64,000 nucleotides of DNA, from contig OY743168.1 in NCBI GenBank assembly GCA_963555705.1, positions 19,102,139 to 19,166,138 on the forward strand, given 5' to 3'. Shown here piece by piece: positions 56,948-64,000 of the stretch. A program made the translations under genes and the position numbers. Under the pieces are notes generated by a model. It worked only from the letters and a program-made list of their open reading frames with translations. It searched no databases and had not been told where the DNA came from. Numbering within the stretch: the stretch's first letter is position 1; every line of letters starts with the position of its first letter. The DNA is from Ligustrum vulgare (taxonomy: Eukaryota > Streptophyta > Magnoliopsida > Lamiales > Oleaceae).

Positions 56948-58804
56948 CGACAGACACAGAATGCTGCACACATTAGACTTTTCAGATTAAGCCTCTGTTT
57001 GGTAATAATTTTTGTTTACAAACAAAGAATATGATATTATTTTTGAGATAAAATATGTTTTTAAAAAGTAATTTTAAAAAAATGTGTGTAATTAAAAAAA
57101 TAATTTGAAACTTGTTCATAAATAATTTGAAACTTGTTCCCAACGGAGGCCAGTGTATTAGCTATAACATTAATATGCAATCTTCATTTTAGCTAAACAA
57201 AATCTTTCTTTGTGATTCAATATTAATAAATAAAGAAAGATGCAAAACTGCATTCCAATGAGCAAACTACAGTAAAACCTCTACAAAATAATAATGTTTT
57301 ATAATAAAAAAAAGAAATTATTATTTTAGAAGATTAGTAATTTATCGATAAACGAATATTTATTTATTGAGTATTTTATATTTTATAACTTGTGTTATAT
57401 TTTATCATAATGCACCTATCAATGATGGTCATTGATCACAATCAAATTGTCAAAGATTGGATTGATGCCTCTGAATTTAACCATTATTTGGAAAATACTA
57501 TTTAAACCCCAGACTTGCCCAGGCCCCACCCCCATGTGAGTGAGAGGGTAAGCTTGGGGACAAGCCTGGGGGCACTCTAGCATTGTTGCCATTATTTTTC
57601 CCACCTACACCTACCGCGCTGCTCTTGCCAATTGGTCAATAACTTGCGTGATGTTCTCAAGTTCAAGGATGGCCCACGAAACTTTTAAACATACATATAA
57701 TTTCTTTTATTTTTCTATTTTTACTATTGAATTTGCTGAAGCGCCGCACATATATATATATATATATTTTTACAGTATTTAATTTTAATCATTCATTAAA
57801 AGTCAAACTTATAATACTTGATTTTTCAATCAAATCTCAATCACTCATTCTCCTAAAAATCACTATTCATTTCAAAACAACTCTTTTTAAACAATATAAA
57901 AAACTAACACGTAGTGATTATGTAAATATTTTTGTTACCTAGATAATATCAATTCCCCAAAATCAATTTTCAGTTGGACAAAGGGGGGAAAAATCCATGT
58001 TAAAGACAAATTATCTCTTCACATGCCTTATTTCTTTAGGATGCTAGTTCTTTGATTAAGAATAAATTATCATGTCACAAGAAGACGAAAAAAATAAAAA
58101 TAAATAAGACACCGGACGGGACTTGATCTAAAATGAAACATAACGATTTGTGCTAGTGAAATTGGAACCAACGTTGTCGTAAATTTGGTGCAAGATTGAT
58201 GCACAACATGAGCTTAAAATAGCGTGCCAATGAGAAATGATGGAGCAAGCAATAGAAAATGGGGAGAGCACTACTAAAAAAATTAATTAATTAAATAATG
58301 TCAAAAGCTCTATTTATTCATTTATCATAAAAATTGCAAGTTGTGATCCTGAAAAATAGAATAGAATAGACTAAAAGGAGTGAAATAAAATCTAATCTGA
58401 ACTCAAGAAAAGATAAAATAAACAATACAATATTATCGAGCTTTAGATAAATAAAACTACAAAATCATGTCTCCGCTGGGTTTATAAGCTCGCACATTCT
58501 TTACTCAAACACTCTTCAATTTCCTGCAGGATTTGAAAGTCTAGCTGTCAATAATTGTGAGATTTTCACAAGTTGTAAGTTCATTCATTTATAAACAGGT
58601 TTATTTATGTTTATTAAATAAAAAATAGTGTTTGAAAATGAGAGAGAGAAAATATGTGCGGTTAAAAAGTTTTTTGAAAAATTGTATAATTTATAAACTA
58701 ATTTATAAATCAATTTATTTGATTTACTGATAAGATGGTAATTGAAAGTTTAGAGAATTTAATGCATATCAAGAATACCTTTGAAGTCATCATCCTGTCT
58801 CCGA
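56948..58804. other. Intergenic DNA with MITE segments and the 3' flank of the proline-rich gene
   Basis: 56990-57155 is a MITE-like segment with inverted GCCTCTGTTTGG / CCAACGGAGGC ends. 57235-57410 ends block B. 57420-57720 and 57750-58250 show no gene. 58250-58600 matches 32000-32330. 58570-58730 is another dispersed MITE-like segment. Confidence 0.5.
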
Positions 58805-59095
58805 TCAGCTATATTGAGGAGGTGGCGGAGGATACATGTACACGTAAGGTTTCTTGGGAGGTGGAGTTGACATTGGTGGCGGTGGCGGCGGCACATAGGG
58901 TTTCATGGGTGGAGATGGCGGTGGAGACTTAAAATGGTTAGGAGTAGAAATTCTTGGAGATGGAGGTGGAAATAAACGACGATTTCTTGCGGTGGTTTGG
59001 GGAGGAAAGCTTATGGCCATAATGGTCAATATAAGAGTGGCAATATTGAGAAAGGACAAAAAATCTCCCTTTCCTTTAGCTCCCATCGTCGCCAT
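58805..59095 (-). CDS. Secreted proline-rich (extensin-like) protein
   Basis: The 96-residue product starts MATMGAKGKG and has a hydrophobic segment (FLSFLNIATLILTIMAISF, about 12-30) that should act as a signal peptide. The mature part is dominated by PPPSP, SPPPSPP and PPPPPP runs and Tyr-rich KPYVYMYPPPPP, typical of small extensin/PRP cell-wall proteins. The frame is open to 59128, but the TATA box (CTATATAATAG on the minus strand, about 59130-59140) would put transcription start after that first ATG, so the ATG at 59095 is preferred. Paralogues are at 32518-32718 and 55140-55227. No intron is apparent. The specific role is unknown. Confidence 0.7.
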   Translation of the reverse strand: MATMGAKGKGDFLSFLNIATLILTIMAISFPPQTTARNRRLFPPPSPRISTPNHFKSPPPSPPMKPYVPPPPPPMSTPPPKKPYVYMYPPPPPQYS

Positions 59096-59129
59096 ACAAA
59101 AATGGGTTTGCTCCTGCCTCCTCTCCATC

Positions 59130-59141
59130 TATTATATAGGG
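59130..59141 (-). promoter_or_regulatory. TATA box of the proline-rich gene
   Basis: CTATATAATAG on the minus strand is conserved in position with TATATAAA upstream of the 32.7 kb paralogue and the 55.2 kb pseudogene. Confidence 0.55.
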
Positions 59142-60646
59142 CTTGTTTTATCGACTCCCTCTAGTTAAATCGTCATTTACAAATTAACCCCTTTTAAATT
59201 ATCCAAAATTAATTAGGTGAAACTATTGATATAGTAAAATGTGTTTCTTATTTGTCAAAAATTTCAAAAAACTCACATTATTTTTTGAAAAAATGATTAA
59301 GCCTCCATTTGACAAACATGTTTTTTCCTACACAATTCTCCAAATCACTTTTTGACCATACACATTTTCTCTCTCTATTTTTCAACCATACATTTTACCT
59401 AGAAAATATAAAAAACATGTTTTTAAACAAAATTTTTTTAATAAACAGGCTAAATAACAACATATCACGTTGATGAATTTTCGATTTAAATCCTACAACT
59501 TTGAAATAATTACCCATATTAGAAAGAAAAATTAAGACGACAATTCAAACTAGTTGTTGAACATATATAGTTAATTAATTAGATTATTATAAGTGAATAC
59601 TAAAATACGGAGACAAACTTTTATCTAAGTAATTAGATTCAAAGTAAAACAAATTATGATTTTCACGGTACACGTGTCGGTATGGGGTTCTTTGGGGTTG
59701 GTGAACCTCACTTTCACCTAGAGAGAGAGATCGATCGATATCGATCGTGTCTGTTCAAAGTAGTTAGATCAAGGTATTAGGTATAACATCATTTAATCTT
59801 GATTTGATATATGTTGTTAGATTTATTGTAGAAAACTGAAATTTGCCCAAAAAATTCGTATAAACCGGGGCCAGACAAGGGCTAAGGTATTAGGTAGCAT
59901 TATTCAATCTTTGGTTTTAGATGCAAAAAAAAAAGTCTTGATTTGTGATAGATCATGGTTTACTCTAGATCAATTATGTTAAATTAATGTGAGGTTTTAT
60001 AATAATATTTTACTATAGCAAAGAAACACACAGAAAATATATATATTATATTTTTTAAATAGTTTGTTTTAGCATCTTTATGTGGGTCGATGATGATATT
60101 AAGCCTCCGTTTGATCCCCAGTTTTTGAGAATTTTTTTGGTTTTAAATAATGATTTTGAAAGAATGTGTTGTTAAAAAATGTTTAAAACGTAAAAAATGG
60201 TGATTTGACTAAGATGGATGGTGGAGATTAAGTATTGAATAAATTTGATTTTTGAAAAAATGAGGGCAAACAGGGCTAAGTGCCGTTAAATAAAAGACAT
60301 CAAATTTATGAATCACATGCATAGTTCGATCTTCAATTTATTTAACTAATCGCATATAACTATCTAGACTAGTATTATAACACGAACTCGTGCGGGCTGC
60401 ATAATATCATACTTGAGACGTAAATTGTGTTATGTTATAGACCTTATGACCCAACAGATAAGGAAAAATAAAACAAATCTTCTTCTAGATCAGTATGATA
60501 CAAAATTATTTTTGTCGGGTAAACTAACCTTGACCGTATCCTTCTTGATCGGAATAACTACAAACTCGAAGGCTTAGAATTTTTGAGTGTTCGGCAGCCA
60601 AAGTTGACCAATTTTTTTGATATTTTGATGTTTTCTAGGTAAAATG
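59142..60646. other. Intergenic DNA with MITE-like segments
   Basis: 59300-59455 and 60110-60285 are MITE-like segments with AAGCCTCC(A/G)TTTGA and AACAGG(G)CTAA ends. CGATCGATATCGATCG at about 59732-59747 is a perfect 16-bp palindrome. No gene is seen. Confidence 0.45.
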
Positions 60647-61369
60647 TGATGTGTTCCGGACCATCGACAATCGGAGTCATAGCAAGCTTGACGGAAAAAG
60701 TTAAATATTCAAGCCAAATAAAAGTGCAATCTAGTCAACCATGTTGGAATTAGATGCATAATATATGTTTTTCGAGTAGAAATTGACCACTAAACAAAAT
60801 TCAGGGGCTAAAGCCCTTGAGCCGACTGATTTTATGACCAAATTTCATCATTTGGGGCTTCAAAACAGCAAGTCAATTATGCAGACGGAAATTAGGATTT
60901 TTGCGTATTTTTAGGTTAAATTTTGTTTTTAATTATTTGTTTGTCTATTTTAGAATTTTAGTCTAATTAGAATTCTATTTTGAGTCAATTAGCGGCTATG
61001 TTATTTTACTTATTTATATTCCTTTCCATTCATTGTAATTCAGACTTGAGATTTGATTTGATTAAAAACAGTTTTATTGAGGATTCAATAAAAGTTATAG
61101 GTGGATTCATATGTTTTCGAACTTATCAAGAATATTTCTTGTGGCGTTCAAATATCGAACTTATCAAATATTTGCTAGAATATTTGTGGCGTTCAAAACC
61201 AGAAACTTATCAAGGAGATTGGGCAATTCCTTGTGGCGTTTCGAAAGTCTTGGTTCTTTATTCCGCATCGTCGAACCATCGCGTCTGAATATCGGGTCAA
61301 GATTCCACCGTCCAACCACAACCTGGGTTCGGAATTTCCGGTGTTTCTTCCGCGCTTCGAATCTCATCA
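60647..61369 (+). mobile_element. 5' LTR of a deleted Gypsy element, 723 bp
   Basis: It starts TGATGTGTTCC and ends ATCTCATCA, giving perfect 5-bp inverted ends TGATG/CATCA. GGTATCAGAGCTGG (about 61373-61386) follows as a tRNA-Met-type primer-binding site. Its first ~390 bp recurs at 63027-63416. Confidence 0.8.
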
Positions 61370-61849
61370 TCCGGTATCAGAGCTGGACTTTGAATTCAGG
61401 TTTTTCTATCCAGTTTAATTTTAATGTTTATCATCGAGTCCCATAAAAATCATCCATATCTTGTTGAGTGTTTTGTTTTCAGTTTTTTTTAGTTTTCTTG
61501 TTCTTCGTGTCGTAAAAACTTTCAGTTTTTGATTCATATAAAAATTCAAGTAAAATTCAAAAGTGTTTGTTTTATTCGATTCTTATCAAAATCTTGTTCC
61601 TTTTGTTTTGTTGCGTTCGTGTCGAATTTTCGGATTTATTAAAAAAATTTATTTTTTATTTAATTCCGAAAATTCATTATTCAAAAAAAAAAAAAAAAAA
61701 AAAAAGTTATTCCAAATTCAAGAACCACTTTCTTGAGTTTCTTTAAAATTCTTGATATCCATTTCCTTCCAAATCAATAAAAGTCGTTTTTTGCTATTTG
61801 ATGTCTAAATCCTCTTCATTCTTGAATTTTTTTTAACGCCACATAAGGA

Positions 61850-62605
61850 ATGGATTATGATCCGGACTCTTTATTCCAAACTAGATGTTATGTGGATCAT
61901 AAGGGGTGCAGTTTGGCGAATGATGGAAAGTGCTTTTCTAATTTCGTTAGTAGCACTGTAGTTGAAAAATTAGGATTGCTCCTAGAACCACACTATAAAC
62001 CTTATAGGATGACGTGGATGAGGGAGTTAGGGAATTTCAAAGTAACCAAACAAGTTCTAGTGCCTATTGCTCAGGGAAGGTATAGTGAGGATGTATGGTG
62101 TGATGTAGTACCATTAAAATCTTATCATATTTTATTGGGAAAATCATGGAGATGTATGAGGGAGGCTGTTTATAATAAGAGTATGCACATATACAAATTT
62201 CTTAAGAAAGGGAAAGCATGCGTACTATATGGATTGACATTAGAGGATGCACTAGAAGATTCACGAATGGTAAGGAAGGAGAGTGAAAGGTGGTGTAATA
62301 GGAAGCGTCGTGGGGGTAAGGCCATTGAAAAGAAGGAGGGGGAGTTTAAATTAAAAATAGATAATCAAACTCCAAAATTTGATGAGGAAAATGTGGAGTT
62401 GGGTAGCGAGGAAATGATTAAGAATGAAGTTGTTGATGATGAGAGGAATGAATTGGAAGTTGGGGTAGAAGTTCAAAATTTGGGTTTTGAATTGGTAGAT
62501 CCACATTTGGATAGTGATGAGGTAGTGTGCGAACATGGTAATACGAATGTGGGGGTAGAAAATGTGGTTGAATTTGAAAGAAAAAAATTTGAAGAGGTGG
62601 ATTAG
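61850..62605 (+). pseudogene. Gypsy retroviral-type aspartic protease segment, catalytic motif degenerate
   Basis: The 251-residue frame aligns by eye with the protease region of plant Gypsy polyproteins (FVSSTVVEKLGL, QVLVPIAQGRYSEDVWCDVV, SYHILLGKSW blocks at about 30-110). At the active site D-S/T-G is replaced by DGKC (LANDGKCFSNF, about 22-32), so proteolysis is unlikely. The C-terminal half is acidic and low in complexity. A stop at 62603 ends the frame, although similar codons continue to about 62720. Gag, RT, RNase H and integrase are absent between the two LTRs. Confidence 0.7.
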
Positions 62606-63009
62606 CTAGAAAATCTTGAGTTAGAGGAAGTAACCGAGCTTGAGAGAACAGAGATAGAGGGGGGTGAGCAAGAAGTTGCAAAAGGAGAACGAGGTGAAGA
62701 GAAGTGTCTCATGGTTCAAAGGGTGGAATTGACGGTGATAATTCATGAATACAAGGATCCATACATTATACCTCATGAACCTAACATTTCCTTCCCCGCT
62801 TTATTTAATTTTGTCTTCCAGGTTAAATGTACTTGAAAATTTGGGCAACACCACCAATGCCCACAGGAGTTTCTACTTCAATCCATTCATGTAACCTAAG
62901 TTACAGGATACTATTGGTCATTCTTCTGGCATGGAAGCAATAATTTTCCGTTTGATCCAGGAGGTGAAGTGAAACAACAGTAACAAAACTATGATTCGGG
63001 ACAAATCAT

Positions 63010-63416
63010 CCTAAAGAAGGAGGGTATGATGTGTTCTGGACCCTCGACAATCGGAGTCATAGCAGGCTTGACGGAAAAAGTTAAATATTCAAACAAATAA
63101 AAGTGCAATCTAGTCAACCATGTCGGAATTAGATGCATAATATGTGTTTTTCGAGTAAAAATTGGCCAATAAACAAAACTCATGGGCTAAAGCCCTTGAG
63201 CCGACTGATTTTATGGCCAAATTCCATCATTTGGGGTTTCAAAACAGCAAGTCAATTATGCAGACGGAAATTAGGGTTTTTGCGTATTTTTAGGTTAAAT
63301 TTTGTTTTTAATTATTTGTTTACCTATTTTAGAATTTTAGTCTAATTAGAATACTATTTTGAGTCAATTAGCGGCTATGTTATTTTACTTATTTATTTTA
63401 CTTATTTATATTCCTT
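63010..63416 (+). mobile_element. Polypurine tract and truncated 3' LTR of the Gypsy element
   Basis: The purine-rich AAAGAAGGAGGG precedes TGATGTGTTCTGG at 63027. The LTR matches 60647-61036 with scattered substitutions and a small duplication of TTATTTTACT near its end. It then stops at about 63416, where Copia sequence begins. Confidence 0.8.
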
Positions 63417-63677
63417 CGTTTGATATTTTTGTCCAATTGAATTTTTATCAAACAAGGTTTTAACTAGGCAGATATTTTGTAATATCATATGTCATTCAAG
63501 GGGAGTATTGTAAATATTATATTGTATTAGTGAATGACAGTTGTACCCCTAAAACCCTAAGTATTATTACCTTGTGTATCCCTTATTTCCCTTATATATA
63601 TGGGGGCTTTGGTTTATAATAATACATAAGTTTCTTGGCCTCTTTATCTCTTCTTTATTTCTCTATAGTTTATAACA
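63417..63677 (+). mobile_element. 3' end of a Copia-like element with LTR
   Basis: ATTCAAGGGGAG (63494-63505) is a polypurine tract directly followed by a 172-bp LTR (63506-63677) from TATTGTAAATATT to TTTATAACA. The LTR is the reverse-orientation relative of 16320-16484. The interior and 5' LTR are missing, and the fragment is joined to a broken Gypsy LTR. Confidence 0.75.
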
Positions 63678-64000
63678 TTTTAATATATATATTTTTTTAA
63701 AATCCTTTTTGTTTAAAATTTTGAATAGTTTTTATTATAAAAAAAATAAAAAATAAAAAGCTACAACCTTGAAGAAGCCGACAAGACATTTGCGTGACGA
63801 CTCTCAAACAAAAGTCAATCACAATCACAATTACTCACAGACTCACAGTGGGTTCGGTGTGCCGACAGTTTTTCTATTCCTTTTTTTTTTTTTTTTTTTG
63901 TAAAGTAAATGTGTGGTTGAAAATTGGGGAGAGAGAATTTGTGTGATTAAAAAGTAGTTTGAAAAATTGTTTTATTTATAAATTTGTATTTAAATTGTGA
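63678..64000. other. AT-rich flank with a MITE-like segment
   Basis: 63890-64000 repeats the AAAATTGGGGAGAGAGAATT / AAAAAGTAGTTTGAAAAATT type of dispersed repeat and runs off the window. No gene is seen. Confidence 0.45.

Noticed and set aside
61111..61446. Overlapping 60-110 aa frames at the Gypsy LTR end as genes
   Set aside because: They lie within the LTR and primer-binding site and overlap in several frames.

Overview
The window is AT-rich nuclear DNA from a dicot plant. Only plant-type genes and elements are visible: a FAR1/FRS gene, a LOG cytokinin-activating enzyme, extensin-like secreted proteins, Athila/Gypsy and Copia LTR retrotransposons, Helitrons, CACTA, hAT, Mutator-like and Harbinger-like elements, a SINE and a LINE. 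There is no bacterial gene organisation, rRNA gene or CRISPR array. Almost everything is transposon-derived, and intact ordinary host genes are few. All coordinates and comparisons were made by eye.

Layout. 1-7472: two near-identical, oppositely oriented ~2 kb Gypsy-type LTR arms (1-2013 and 5399-7472) enclose an intronless LOG gene (2475-3128) and LTR debris. The right arm cuts off a FAR1/FRS gene (7473-8488, minus strand). 9641-16319: repeat-rich DNA, then the minus-strand remnant of a Copia-like element packed with short hairpins, with its LTR at 16320-16484. 16519-17714: decayed LINE split by a 731-bp hAT element with a perfect 8-bp target duplication. 19312-25931: Athila-type element with dead gag, interrupted by a 3,066-bp solo LTR. 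26228-31830: hAT element, simple-sequence DNA and a Harbinger-like MITE. 32518-32718: small proline-rich secreted protein gene. 33768-39782: complete, very young LTR element (LTRs differ at 1 of 234 positions, TSD gtcag). 39812-43573: MITE and Helitrons. 43965-48704: CACTA element carrying lipase and methyltransferase gene fragments. 48775-49680: solo Copia-like LTR. 52067-53454: hAT element. 55140-59600: duplicated copies of the proline-rich locus. 60647-63677: deleted Gypsy element fused to a Copia 3' end.

The most striking system is the 33768-39782 element. By its primer-binding site, polypurine tract and LTR TATA box it is transcribed from the minus strand. On its plus strand it carries two intact genes: a 190-aa basic zinc-finger protein with a pattern like the cysteine-rich nucleic-acid-binding proteins of plant RNA viruses, and a 217-aa intronless LOG. 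The same pair, with the first gene truncated, lies at 1966-3128. In the first 64 codons the two LOG copies differ at 18 codons synonymously and 4 non-synonymously, so a mobile cytokinin-activation gene appears to have been kept functional by selection. The element and its relative at 13.9-16.5 kb also carry many hairpins whose stems vary while the five-base loop stays close to TTCTG or TTCAG.

Paralogous blocks (33.6-43.8 kb against 56.2-57.4 kb; 55.1-56.0 kb against 59.0-59.6 kb) preserve empty insertion sites for the LOG element, the Harbinger-like MITE, the Helitrons and a Mutator-like MITE. This fixes their boundaries and shows that they inserted after the duplication.
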